This document shows positions 43,750 to 53,970 of a stretch of DNA of 64,000 nucleotides, piece by piece (position 1 is the first letter of the stretch; each line of letters starts with the position of its first letter). Origin of the DNA: Thelonectria olida. Its lineage: Eukaryota; Ascomycota; Sordariomycetes; Hypocreales; Nectriaceae. The stretch lies in NCBI GenBank assembly GCA_020736575.1, contig JAGPYM010000038.1, positions 124,001 through 188,000 of the forward strand, written 5' to 3'. The translations under genes and the position numbers were made by a program. The notes under the pieces are model-generated. The model did not search any database. It was given only the letters and a program-made list of their open reading frames with translations, and was not told where the DNA came from.

Positions 43750-43939
43750 ACTGTACGTACAACCTCCCATCTAGCCCCCACTCTGGATCTCTGACGACTT
43801 GTTGTGGCGGGCCGCTCGACGGCAACTTATGGACACTCGCCTATCGGAGGGGTGCCGATCCAGTTGTGGACGGACTGGCGCCTGCAGGGTCCCCTTTTGA
43901 CCTCACAACCACATGTAGCCTGTATGTATAAACCTGCAG

Positions 43940-44471
43940 TTGTCCCAAATATGGGTCATTCTACGACTGAAACAGGTTGACGGCCACGTCGAGCCGTCGT
44001 CTGGACAAGATCTCCCAATGGGCGCGGTAAAGCAGAACGAAGAGGCGAGGCGGAAGACGAAAGTGCGCAAGAGCGGCCCGAGTCTTCTCAGCAAGGCACA
44101 GCAGCTGGGCAAGCTGGGAAATGTCTTTGCGCTGTGCGTGTACTGGGACCCGACCCAATGCCGCTACGCGTGGGCCATGCATATTCCGAAGAACGGGCGC
44201 ATCCCGAGAATGGACAGCATCGTGAGATGGATCACTCGCAGACAATGCATGCGTAGTTGAGCCACGCTGACTGCCCATGCAGGCCAACCGACTCATCTCC
44301 CAGGACGATGATGAGATAAGCATGGCGGCTCTGAAACCACGCGCGATCCACAGTTCCCCCGAAAGCCAGCCGGACCCGTGCACCGTGACTGAACGCCCGC
44401 GTGCATGCACCCCTTTTCTGAATTTCTTGCCATTGCGGGAGTTTCCTTCGTACAGGGTAGGGCATATGTAA
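43940..44471 (+). CDS. Small MADS-like protein
   Basis: Exons 43940-44221 and 44283-44471 with a 61-nt phase-0 intron (GTGAGA...CATGCAG, CTGAC branch) give 156 aa; Met at 44021 (MGAVKQNEEARRKTKV) is a likelier start. The core RKSGPSLLSKAQQLGKLGNV followed by FALCVYWDPTQCRYAWAMH resembles the basic helix and first strand of short fungal MADS/SRF-type proteins (R-rich helix, LxKA-x-L, then a hydrophobic strand). The second exon is acidic, then Pro-rich. The match is by eye; MADS membership is tentative. It lies next to a methyltransferase transcribed towards it. Confidence 0.5.
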
Positions 44472-44659
44472 TTACCGGCACTATCAATGGGAATCTCCAT
44501 GATGGGAATCACCATAATGTATTTCTAGCCCTGCTGCACAGAGTGTGTACCCGTTCCAGCAACGTCGAGCACGCTCGGCTCCAGCATCACCTTCTGCCAT
44601 ACCGGTCTCTTTATCGGATCTAAGTCTACCAGTTGGCCGCCACCCCCCTTGCGAAAGAA

Positions 44660-45469
44660 TCACTTCTTGCACAAAATCTCACCGTGCAACAGCCCAAACC
44701 ACGCATCCCCATCCTCCCTAAACTCATCCCATCCCTGCTGTACCTCCTCCAGCTCCTCTACAGTCGAAAAGCCCTCCTCCACCGCCATTGTCGCAAACCC
44801 CGATGACCTCGCCCGCTGTCCCATCGACCCGCCCCAGTACTCGCGCTCCTCGTCGCTGCTAAAGCACCACGACCCGGCACTCCTGGAGATGTCGCCCTTG
44901 GCGAACCCTGATTGTTCCGCCCAGACGTGGATGTGGCTGCCGGGATGGGGATTGCCGCCCTTGGCAGCAGCCATCTTGGTCGTGACTCTGTACCACTTGT
45001 CGAGCGTGCTCGACTCAGGATACCAGGTCATCGAGGCGGATTCTCGGCAGGCAACCAGTCCGCCGGGTTTGGTCACGCGACGCATCTCCTTTAGTGCTTT
45101 AATAGGGTCGGCAATGTGCTGGAGGACCTGATGGGCGTGGACGACATCAAACGCATCATCGTTGAACGGGAGAGAGTGGATGTCGCCGACATCGAATGAG
45201 ACATTGTTGACTCCCTGCGATGCGGCGAGGGCACGGGCTCCGTCAAGCGGATCTGGCACGTATTCAATTCCGGCAACGTGGCCCTGCGGGACGAGGCGGG
45301 CGAGGTCGATGGTGATGGAGCCTGGGCCACACCCGACGTCGAGGATCTTCATATCCGGGCGAAGGTGAGGGATGAGGTAGTTGGCCGAGTTGGCCACGGT
45401 GCGCCAGCTGTGTGTGCGCAGGACCGACGAGGAGTGGTCCGTCGAGTAAACTGACTGATTCAATGCCAT
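44660..45469 (-). CDS. SAM-dependent class I methyltransferase
   Basis: 269 aa, single exon. Motif I ILDVGCGPGSITIDLA (residues 42-57) binds S-adenosylmethionine; GIEYV (68-72) holds the acidic ribose-binding position; DVGDIHSLPFNDDAFDVV (93-110) and HQVLQHI (113-119) are motif II/post-II; RRVTKPGGLVACRES (130-144) is motif III. The layout is that of UbiE/Methyltransf_11-type enzymes acting on small molecules. The C-terminal third (WAEQSGF to DGDAWFGLLHGEILCKK) probably shapes the substrate pocket. Codes on the same strand as, and 165 bp downstream of, a Zn2Cys6 regulator, and near a divergent MFS transporter, which suggests a small metabolic cassette. The substrate is unknown. Confidence 0.9.
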   Translation of the reverse strand: MALNQSVYSTDHSSSVLRTHSWRTVANSANYLIPHLRPDMKILDVGCGPGSITIDLARLVPQGHVAGIEYVPDPLDGARALAASQGVNNVSFDVGDIHSLPFNDDAFDVVHAHQVLQHIADPIKALKEMRRVTKPGGLVACRESASMTWYPESSTLDKWYRVTTKMAAAKGGNPHPGSHIHVWAEQSGFAKGDISRSAGSWCFSSDEEREYWGGSMGQRARSSGFATMAVEEGFSTVEELEEVQQGWDEFREDGDAWFGLLHGEILCKK

Positions 45470-45634
45470 TCTGTTTAGTGCTTTAATTACGTCCCATGTA
45501 TCTGAAGAGTGGGTGGCATGTGAGGACGGGGCTGATTTAAATAAACCTCGCCGTACAACTCCACCCGGAGTTCCGACGCGGTGCTGCGATCAGGTGGAGC
45601 ATGGTCGGGCCAGCCGACACGGTTCTAGGGACAA

Positions 45635-46990
45635 TCAATATCCGTGAAGGTGCACGCAGACTGCAAACAGCATCATGCCAAACTCGTCGGCACCTTGCAC
45701 CCACCGGTCGATCCTCTCTCGACGGCCGGTTGATCCCGTATCCGGCGATCGCCACAGCTCGGAGATCTTTAGCGGCCCATCCGGCCATAGCGACAGATGC
45801 CGTGCGTACTCACGCTCCCATTCCTGCCTACTCCTTGCCTCCCAGACTCGCTTCGAATCCGGCGCGTACACTTCCCGCAGTTCCTCTGCGAGGAAGTTGG
45901 GAAGGTTGCTATCGGCATTGTACACGCTGCTGAGGAGGTAAAATGTAAATACGGCCCTGCGCTTGACCGAAGCGACGATCCACGACTCCCATGAGGGGCG
46001 GGTGCCGTTTAGTTCGGAGTGCAAGACGAGGCCCCCCTGAGCGGTCCGGAAAGCCATCTCTTCAAGTGTGACCATGGTGGCGTTATTGACAAGGGGACTA
46101 CTGGAGATGGGAGAGAAGTAGGCCATGATGGAGTAGACGAGGTATGCCTGGAAAGCGATCAAAGTATCAACGTTTCCGGCATTCGGGTCCTGAATTATCA
46201 GTGATTGTGACATTGTGGGATAACATGGACTCACATGCTGCGCCAGCCTGTCCATCTCCCGCCCAACCGTCTCCGCGACGATACCCTCACTTCCATCAGC
46301 GCGATGATGCCACAAGCGGACCAAGCTGTAGCAGTTTGCTAGGGCTGTCGGGGCGCCGTCCGACAGTTGCATGGGATGAATCATTGGGGGGACGTCGTCT
46401 CCGGCCATCTGCTTGGGGTACGTTCGCAGTACGCAGCTCATGTACTGCAGCGTGTATGGGTGAAACGCTTTGGGCACTGGATCCCCGACAGCGAGAAATG
46501 GCCGCAGCCACCGGTCGCGAATTTGATCTGCATCGGCAAGTGGTACAAGGTCCAGGTGTGAGAAGTTCAACGAGGTCAGATGGCAAGTCTGCGGTGTTAC
46601 GTCCTGCGGCGGGGCCGGAGTTTGACGTGTCACAGACGGTTCCGCATCGTCTGCCTCTGCTGGACCCGTAAAGATCGTCGACAGAGATGTGGGTGTTGAG
46701 TTGCTCGTCGGCGCGACGACATGTCGAGGCGCGGCTGGTGATGAAGGGCCGTCGCCCGTTGCGTATCGGCAGGGACGATTCGATGCAACGCATCGCGCGC
46801 ACGACGGATGTTCAAGGTCGCAACGGACCTTGGACCTTGCACACGGCAGACACGACTTTTTGCGCGACGGAGTAGGCCTCTGTGTCCGTGTCGGGGCCAT
46901 CGCGTTGAGAATGGTCGAAATTCCGATTGATGGCATTGTTAAGTTGCCACCTCTTCGGAATTCCGGGTACAAAATGTCGTTATGATCCAC
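45635..46990 (-). CDS. Zn2Cys6 transcription factor
   Basis: The frame is 451 codons. A 45-nt in-frame intron (46234-46190, GTGAGT...TTCAG, with CTGAT near the acceptor) is likely, leaving about 436 aa. The binuclear zinc cluster is at residues 47-74, C-x2-C-x6-C-x6-C-x2-C-x6-C (KSCLPCARSKVRCDLEHPSC, then ARCVASNRPCRY), with the usual RSKVRC DNA-contacting helix. A Ser/Thr/Pro linker follows. The rest is helical and resembles the middle region of fungal pathway-specific regulators (DLVPLADADQIRDRWLRPFL; NVDTLIAFQAYLVYS). Translation may start at 46990 or at Met19 or Met31, all before the cluster. It shares a short upstream region with a divergent MFS gene. Confidence 0.9.
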   Translation of the reverse strand: MDHNDILYPEFRRGGNLTMPSIGISTILNAMAPTRTQRPTPSRKKSCLPCARSKVRCDLEHPSCARCVASNRPCRYATGDGPSSPAAPRHVVAPTSNSTPTSLSTIFTGPAEADDAEPSVTRQTPAPPQDVTPQTCHLTSLNFSHLDLVPLADADQIRDRWLRPFLAVGDPVPKAFHPYTLQYMSCVLRTYPKQMAGDDVPPMIHPMQLSDGAPTALANCYSLVRLWHHRADGSEGIVAETVGREMDRLAQHVSPCYPTMSQSLIIQDPNAGNVDTLIAFQAYLVYSIMAYFSPISSSPLVNNATMVTLEEMAFRTAQGGLVLHSELNGTRPSWESWIVASVKRRAVFTFYLLSSVYNADSNLPNFLAEELREVYAPDSKRVWEARSRQEWEREYARHLSLWPDGPLKISELWRSPDTGSTGRRERIDRWVQGADEFGMMLFAVCVHLHGY

Positions 46991-47174
46991 AGTGTCACGG
47001 GATTCCGACTTATACGGTAGTCCGAGAAATCTTTGTAAATTAAGTGGTTCAGAACTCCTCCGTAAGGTCGTAAGCCCGTTCGAGCTATGCGAATATTCGA
47101 GTATTTAAACACGTTTTCACCACAGCTGAGATGTGTTACAGTACCGGACAATCTCGTTCATCGACTTTGCAAAA
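46991..47174. promoter_or_regulatory. Shared divergent promoter with a CCG-N7-CGG site
   Basis: The 184 bp between the Zn2Cys6 start (46990) and the MFS start (47175). An everted pair CCG (47005-47007) and CGG (47015-47017), separated by 7 bases, is a typical Zn2Cys6 dimer site. A regulator controlling its own gene and the exporter from here is plausible but untested. Confidence 0.5.
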
Positions 47175-49034
47175 ATGAACATTCTACTCCGCGAGAGCCT
47201 GTTTGGTCGCACCGCCAACTACCTCACCAAAGACGAGGCTTTTCCCCATCATCGTGATTTAACCAAAGAGTCTTCCATCGGGTTTCAGGACTCGACAGGC
47301 CAGCATGCTGGAGACCTCGACTGGCCTAGAAATTGGCCGACCCTAGTGAAGTCCTTTGTCATGGCAGACGTGATGCTCCTCAACTTTAGCTTCTACGCAG
47401 CCTCGGCCATCTTCACGCCGAGTATTCCGCTGATCGAGGAGAATCTCGGCGCGAACGCAAGCCAGGGCACGCTGGGACTGTCACTGTTTGTTATTGCATA
47501 TGGCATCGGCCCCCTCATTGTATGTGCCCTCAATCATCCCAGGAGTCCGAGCTGACTAGATGTTGCAGCTGTCGCCCCTCTCCAACCTACCGTCCATAGG
47601 ACGCTCGCCCGTTTACGTCCTCGGATCACTAGCATTCTGCCTCATTAACATTGGGACAGCCCTGGCCAAGAATGTTTCTACAATATTAGTGCTCCGCTTC
47701 ATCGGTGGTTTCGTCGGCAGTGCCCCCATAAGCATCGGCGGCGCCACATTGATGGAGATATATGGCCCGCCCGAGGTCCCGTACGCCATTGCATTTTACG
47801 CCGTCAGTGGTGTTTGTGGGCCGATCCTAGGCCCAGTAAGTCCTCTCATATCCACCATCTTGCTTCACACTGACTTCCATAGATCTTTGGAACTTTGGCG
47901 ATGTATGTGACACGCACCAGGGTTGTCTCGGGACTTGCGCTGACTTGGTCTAGTACCCGCTGGAAAACATGGACGGCGACGCTCTGGCTTCTTGCTGGCA
48001 TCACCGCGTTTACGACCACCTTCATCTTCTTCTTCCTGCCCGAAACACTCATGGCCAATATTCAGCACCGCCGAGCATGCCGCCTGCAGCAGGGAAATAC
48101 GCAGGGCAAAAATTATTCATTGCGAAGCTTTTTCCTCGATGTCACACGCCAGACAGTCGACGACTTTAAGCTCTCCTGCATGGATCCCGTCATCTTGTTT
48201 GTCAACATACATACGATGCTCATATACGGCATTTTGTATCTGTGGTTCGAGCTCTTTCCGTTTGGTGAGCCCACGGTCAAATCATACTACCGGTAACTGC
48301 GACCGCGATGCTGACAACGGTGCAGTTTTCGGAGGCATATACCGCTTCGATGCGACACAACAGGCGCGTAAGTAATGTTTCGGTTTCCCAACGCAACTAC
48401 TGGTTTTCTAATGTGGCAGTTGCCTTCTTTGGCATCCTCGTCGGCGCCGTACTCTCGGTCTCAGCATACCTTCTCTGGCTCTACTTCGTTTACCAACCCC
48501 GAGCCGCCGATCCTGAGACCAGTGTGCAGCCTGAAGACCGCCTCCGGCCCGGCCAAGCCGGTGCCGTCTGCATCCCCGTCTGCCTCTTCGTCTTTGCCTG
48601 GACATCTCGCGAAAGGTACCCGCCCAATACCTTTTCCAAGGACTACGGAGAAGAGTGCTGAAAATAACGTTGCAGCATCCACTGGATCGTCCCCATTATC
48701 GGTTCTGGCTTCTTCGCCCCCGGCTTCTATCTCACCTTCCAGTCCATCCTCAACTACCTTGGCGAGTCGTACCCACGGCACGTTGCCGGTGTCTTTGCAG
48801 GCAACACCTTCTTTCGGAGCTCGTTTGGTGGCGCGCTGCCTCTCGCTGCGCCGCGCATGCTGCAGAATCTGGGCATCGGATGGGCATCGAGCACACTGGG
48901 CTTCATATCCCTCATGCTGGTGCCACTGCCGTTTATTTTGGAACGTGTGAGTGGCGCGACTCGCAAACTGGAGTAGGACTAACCCTTGATAGTATGGGAA
49001 GATGCTGCGATCATGGAGCAGATATGCGGACTAG
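47175..49034 (+). CDS. Major facilitator superfamily (DHA1-type) transporter
   Basis: Eight exons: 47175-47519, 47569-47835, 47883-47902, 47954-48264, 48326-48367, 48420-48615, 48676-48946 and 48993-49034. They total 1494 nt, 497 aa. All seven introns (46-61 nt) have GT-AG ends; the one at 47903-47953 is 51 nt and in frame, so it is easily missed. Exon 1 ends in the first helix region (DVMLLNFSFYAASAIFTPSI) and the fungal drug-transporter opening DLDWPRNWPTLVKSF is present. GRSPVYVLGSLAFCLINIGT and GFVGSAPISIGGATLMEIYG resemble motifs A/C of polyamine/drug:H+ antiporters. The centre has an FFFLPETLMANI loop and the last exons have GSGFFAPGFYLTFQSILNYL. About 12 helices fit. Probably exports a product or toxicant linked to the neighbouring methyltransferase and regulator. 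Confidence 0.88.
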
Positions 49035-49395
49035 TATGGGCACAAGATGCTGACGCCAATTGACATGTTCAAATCGCGACACTTTTACCCCGTCAACGGG
49101 AGCCTTGTTGCACACACTGAGAGCGACGCTTGCGGTGAGCATCTGGGGAGAAACAGGGCGTTGGGGAAGTTTCTCAATCTCATTGTATGTAAGACAAGGT
49201 TTTTAAGACCTACCGTGCACACACACGTCGTAACGGGCTAGGCCCTGTCGGACAAGGCGCTGCCTTGTCCGCCTGCTATTCAGTCTATTTTGTTGGAGGA
49301 TTAGCTGTCCTTTCCTTCTTTCTTTCTTTTCGCCTCATCTTGTATGTAAAACGCATGAGGACTACATAGGTGTAATTTACACTATTAGTAGCCCT
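49035..49395. other. 3' flank of the MFS gene
   Basis: No reading frame recognised. Confidence 0.4.
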
Positions 49396-49545
49396 TCACA
49401 CACACACAAGTCTATTACGCCCGGTAGGCCATGCCCAAAGGGCTCTGAAGCTAAAAATACATACACCTCTAGTTCTTGCCTTCATCTCGCCAAGCCCTAG
49501 TCGTTGAATAGTGGCAAAAGGAAGCTTGAAAGACTTATAAATATA
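49396..49545 (-). mobile_element. LINE 3' end with (TG)n tail
   Basis: Minus strand: ...GGCCTACCGGGCGTAATAGA followed by TTGTGTGTGTGTG, the same terminal block as at 42213 and 42511 but more diverged. The fragment runs only to the adjacent solo LTR. Confidence 0.6.
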
Positions 49546-49679
49546 TGTTGAGACCGTATGACTAAGATGGTCCAATCTGCTGGTGGCTGGGATGTGGATA
49601 CTATGTAAGGAGCTGTGCTCCTCTCAGACATAGGTAACTTAGACCTTTTAACATAACCTGCAACCTTTTTGCTTCATCA
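49546..49679 (+). repeat. Solo LTR, family A (copy 3), no target duplication
   Basis: 134 bp, same ends as the 3361 copy, differing by five transitions, all C-to-T or G-to-A relative to it. Flanks atata and gcctt do not match, so the ends may come from recombination between two different insertions. Confidence 0.85.
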
Positions 49680-51232
49680 GCCTTCCACTCACTCTACTTC
49701 GCCGCGTAACTCCGCGCCGTGTTCGCCGGCTGTTCGTCCTTCTTCGCCTGGAGGCCCGCCCTCCGGGCGGCACGGGCGCGCTCGTCTGCGGCCGTGTATG
49801 AATCGTCGGCGACCATCTCGGTCGACCTTCTACGTGGTGTTTTTCTGGGCTGGGTAGGCTGGAGACCTGATAAGTCGAGGAGGACTTATCAAACGCACTT
49901 ATCAGGCGTCGCGCACACGATTTCACGGATTTCACGGGCCGTGTTTTGGCGGGGGATAAGTCGTCACGTGGTCTGAGCGGATTACGACGCAATTGCGGGC
50001 ACCATCGATAAGCGCTTTTGCGTATAAGTAGGTCTCGTGGTGCCTCGATGTTGGCATGATGACGTTCGATGAGATGCGCTTCCTGCAAAGCCCCCATCAA
50101 TGTGTTGAACGACCACACTCGCTTGTGTTGTGCATTTATGTATACATTATATATATGGTTGAACTCGAGTTTGCGGTCGAAGGAGACTCCGGCACAGCCA
50201 TCTTCCAACGTAACTTCATTTCAGGTTTATTCCGTCTCGATATAACGGCCGTCTCACGTCTCATATTTCGCCAGGTCCCAAAAATGGTCCAAACTTTCTA
50301 ACCAAAAGTCGCAACACCTCTGCCCGAACTTGTTCATGCGACATTCCCCGAAATGAGCGCTGGTATTCAACTTCGTCGTGATCAATGGACACAGATGAAG
50401 GACGCTTCATCAAAGCCTCAGGTCCTTCGCGCCCCCTTCGGCGATGGAAGCGGCCCGCTCTACCAAAGAACCCAATAACGAATGGCCGAGGGGTTGGCTT
50501 ATCCCAGTTCCGTACCGAACCTAAGACGACGTATTTGTTTCTGACTTCGAAAGGGACGGTCGTCTGGTGGTGTCGGCAGTGGCGGCGGGGCCTGGGCTTG
50601 TCCGACACACTTGCTCGGTGAGTAGGGTCATCGGTTCGCGCGGCGGTGGCAGTAGACCCATGCAAACGGCTTATTGCGCCTTGATAGATCACGTCGTCAT
50701 CGGATGCCAACATGGACGCAGCTTTGTCTGAAGCCGAAAGGAGAAAGAGAGAATGGGGAGACATTGCTTCGTAGTAGGATCAATCGTACTAGAGCCCCGT
50801 CAGTGATGGTGGGGTCACCTGCTCGGCTCTCGCACTAACCCATAAGGTCAAGGTATGGAACCGTAAGTGGTTTAGCGCAGACGCCATCTGGGACGACCGC
50901 GTCACCCCCATGCAACCCCTATTTACTCTCTCTGTTCTTCATTGAACGTCACCGACAAGGTTCCTAACTTGCCATCGGGCCTTACATTCAGCGACACCAA
51001 TGCCTTGCTCCAGGCCACTCTTCTTCACATTCTCGCGACTAGCTTAGCCCATGACGGTGGCCGAACAGCTGAAATCGTATTATCGCTAGCCTTGGCCTTG
51101 TGAATGGCTGGGGCTTGTTGAGGCAACTTCCATCAATACGCGAGCAAAGGAAGACGGGGGCCGCACTATTTTCTAGTCCCTACGGCTGCTGACGCACAGT
51201 TCCCACTATCGTCATCAATTGCACCATCGATC
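49680..51232. other. Intergenic, one doubtful hypothetical ORF inside
   Basis: The minus frame 50208-49648 (186 aa, very Arg-rich) has no recognisable domain. The minus frame 50764-50261 is listed separately. The last part should hold the promoter of the BAH gene. Confidence 0.4.
50261..50764 (-). CDS. Hypothetical protein (167 aa)
   Basis: Open from MSPHSLFLLSASDKAASM to VRKFGPFLGPGEI. The C-terminal part (DHDEVEYQRSFRGMSHEQVR, AEVLRLLVRKFG) looks helical and less random than the Arg-rich middle. No known domain. Could be real or chance. Confidence 0.3.
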   Translation of the reverse strand: MSPHSLFLLSASDKAASMLASDDDVIYQGAISRLHGSTATAARTDDPTHRASVSDKPRPRRHCRHHQTTVPFEVRNKYVVLGSVRNWDKPTPRPFVIGFFGRAGRFHRRRGREGPEALMKRPSSVSIDHDEVEYQRSFRGMSHEQVRAEVLRLLVRKFGPFLGPGEI

Positions 51233-53218
51233 ATGAGCCCCAAGCTGTTGAATCGTTCGCACGCGATAAACCAAGACAACTGTCCCTTCACTGCGACCAT
51301 ATCCGCTAGTCCGACCTATGAAGGGCGAGACACGAAGGTCAAGTGCGATGGATTGGATGATGACAGGAAGGAGTTCGTGCAGCAATCGCCGTTTGAACCC
51401 AAGGGCAAATTTAAGACACATCAGACTATGGACGTTTTCTATACGGTCGAGCCATGCAAGGAATGGCTGGACATGACACGTTATCGTAGCTTTGTTCGTG
51501 AGTACTGCGAGAATTAGCATACGTTTACAGATGTGAGGATTCTGACAGGTCTCCTTCAGTCAACGGTGTCAAGTACTATGACAATGATTTCGTCTACATT
51601 ACCAACAATGCGCCCATCAAGCAACGAAAAGCGAAGAACAAGAGACCCAAGCAGCTCAAATCGCTTCAGACCGCGGATTTCTGGATCGCAAGAGTACTCG
51701 AGATCAGGGCCTCGGACGAGCACCACGTCTTCGCGCGCATCTTTTGGATGTATTCGCCGGACGAGCTACCTGCCTGCGGTATCCTCGATGGCAAGAAGTG
51801 GGTGTCGAGTTTTCAGCCCCATCACATTCAGAACGAGCTGATAGCTTCGAATCATAGTGAGTTTGACCATGGCTTTTGACGTCTCGTTTCTGTTTGCACG
51901 TAGTGACTGATGAGCCTTAAGTGGACGTCATCAACGTTGTGAGGATTGCTATGCATGCGCAGGCTAAGCAATGGGTCGAATCGGACGGTGAACGAGTACA
52001 CAATACTCTGTATTGGCGACAGGCCCTGGACTCTCGGACTTCAGAACTTTCTGTAAGCATTCAATCCAGTCTTCGGAGGTGACGCATCATGAAACTTACC
52101 TACCATTTTAGTCGGTTGATGTGACCGAAGGCAAGATCTCCGCGAGCCCAAGCAAGGCGTTGGTTGGCCGCACGAACGATGAATGCCAGCAATGGCTGCA
52201 TGACGATTTCGCTCTTACAAAGCAGATCGACGGCATCACACCTAGAATGGCCGAATCCTTCGCACCACCAACGCCACTCCCAACTGCCGAAGAGACGTCA
52301 AGACCGTCATCAATCAATGGCTGTCCCAAGCCGGAGATTATACCCTACGAAGGTCCCCTCGAACCAACGCTCAAGCTGGGTGCAGACCTCACAGTGCTCC
52401 AACTTGAGGACCTGAGACAAAATGTGTCTAGCGGCGACAACTCTTCAAGGAGTGATAATTCTATGTCGCCAAATTGCCAAGCTCTACCCCCGATGCCCCC
52501 GCTTCTTCCAAGCTACCTTCCTTTCAAGACTCAGCATAAGCTTTTGGTGCACCTACAAAATGTTTTGGAGGTTGCTTGCTACAATTTCGGAAAGCGAACA
52601 ATACCCGACACTCTGCAACGCCGTGGATGGGATTGCGCCGAGTCCGTAGAACTGAATCGCTGGACTGAAGAATTTTTAAGCCAGCAAGAAAGTTTCCCGG
52701 ACAAGGAGCATATCAGAAAACCGCTCGATCAGTTTTTCCGCTCCATTGCCAACATTCGGCATACCGCTGTCCACCGGCATCGCATCTGTGCGAAAAGCAT
52801 AGACCAATTCCTACTAGATGCCGAGGCTTTAGCAATACTTTTGGGGGACGCCGATTGTACTAGACACATTGTCGAGCTCCGACGAGAGATTCAGGTTGCT
52901 GTGGAAGAGTTGGAGCGTAACAAGCAATTCCTCCGCTCGACTCTTGGTAAGAACCTTGAAGAAATAGTGGTCAAGCGAGCGGAGCTACAACGTATGGAGG
53001 AGATGGCTATTGCTAAGATGAAGAGAAAGGAAGAAGAGTACCAAATCCTAGCCGGAAAACGTTTGGAGGACGCCATGGCCTCATCGGTGGCCTCCTCATC
53101 GACCGCCATTGATACGGAAATGAGGTTCATATCCGGACCAGATAACGCAGATGGCACAGACGAAGGCTGCAACGAAGAGGGCCAGCCTGGGGATGATTCG
53201 AGACATCAAGCTTCCTAA
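51233..53218 (+). CDS. BAH-domain protein with coiled-coil C-terminus (BAH1)
   Basis: Four exons, 51233-51497, 51560-51856, 51922-52052 and 52112-53218, total 600 codons (599 aa). Introns of 62, 65 and 59 nt have GT-AG ends. Exons 1-3 encode a bromo-adjacent-homology (BAH) domain, about residues 85-230: YYDNDFVYITN, DFWIARVLEIRASDEHHVFA, IFWMYSPDELP, FQPHHIQNELIASNHMDVIN and LYWRQALDS. BAH domains bind nucleosomes or silencing factors. The fourth exon encodes a Pro-rich linker, a helical block (KTQHKLLVHLQNVLEVACYN; RHTAVHRHRICAKSIDQFLL) and a long charged coiled coil (EELERNKQFLRSTLGKNLEE). A likely nuclear chromatin protein. It is the upstream member of a tandem pair; exon lengths and intron phases match the next gene. 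Confidence 0.85.
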
Positions 53219-53970
53219 TATCTGAGGTGCATTAGGTCGCGATCAGTACACCATGCTTGTGAAGTACCTTGGGAACAGCAAGTCATGGAATCTTCAATAC
53301 TGTACTTCTCACTTGAAGTCGCATTAAAGTCCTGAACATCTGCATCTTTTGAATCATACTTCGTTGGTGGCGATAACTCTGTTCTGCTCGACCATTGCTT
53401 CCTTCAGGCTCCAGATCTCGCGGTAGGAACCCTCCAGCATTTCCAGCATTTCCAGCGTTCTCTGGAGCATTGCCTCACGGATTCTCCATTACTAAAGCTG
53501 TTACTTTCTTCTGTCCGCTCTGTTTTCTGCTTCGGCTGATGGCTTTCGCGCGGCATAATTGATGATATTTTTTGGTGCTTTTGTCGAGTCGCCGAACTAC
53601 CGAAGCGTGTCTCGAAGCTTCGCGCTTGGCTTACCGTCCGGCTTGATCGCGTCGCGGTCAGAAAGGGGCTTCCAGATGACCCCACCGTGACTTCGGGCTC
53701 CACCCGTTCCGCCATCTCCGGAGTCTCCAACCAGTGCACTCCACCACCTTTCACTCTCCTCGCTATTCAGAAAAATCCGGACAAGATCTGCTCTTCTCGA
53801 AGCGTAGAGAGCTCTCCTCTTCCGATTTTACTCTTGGTGACACCGAAGCCCAGCTTGTCTCAGGCATTGGTTCTCATCCGGTGCACGGACCATCCTCAGT
53901 TTGTTTGATTCCCTGGCTTTTGCTTGTTTTGAGCTTGTCCCCGTGTATTTTGCCAAGCCATACGCGCATC
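53219..53970. other. Intergenic between the BAH genes
   Basis: Short tandem ccagcatttccagcatttcc near 53431. A 116-aa minus frame (53754-53404) has no domain. Should hold the promoter of the second BAH gene. Confidence 0.45.

Noticed and set aside
46144..46671. 175-aa plus-strand frame
   Set aside because: Shadow of the Zn2Cys6 gene on the opposite strand.
49648..50208. 186-aa minus-strand frame
   Set aside because: Extremely Arg-rich with no domain; overlaps the end of an LTR, so it is probably not a gene.
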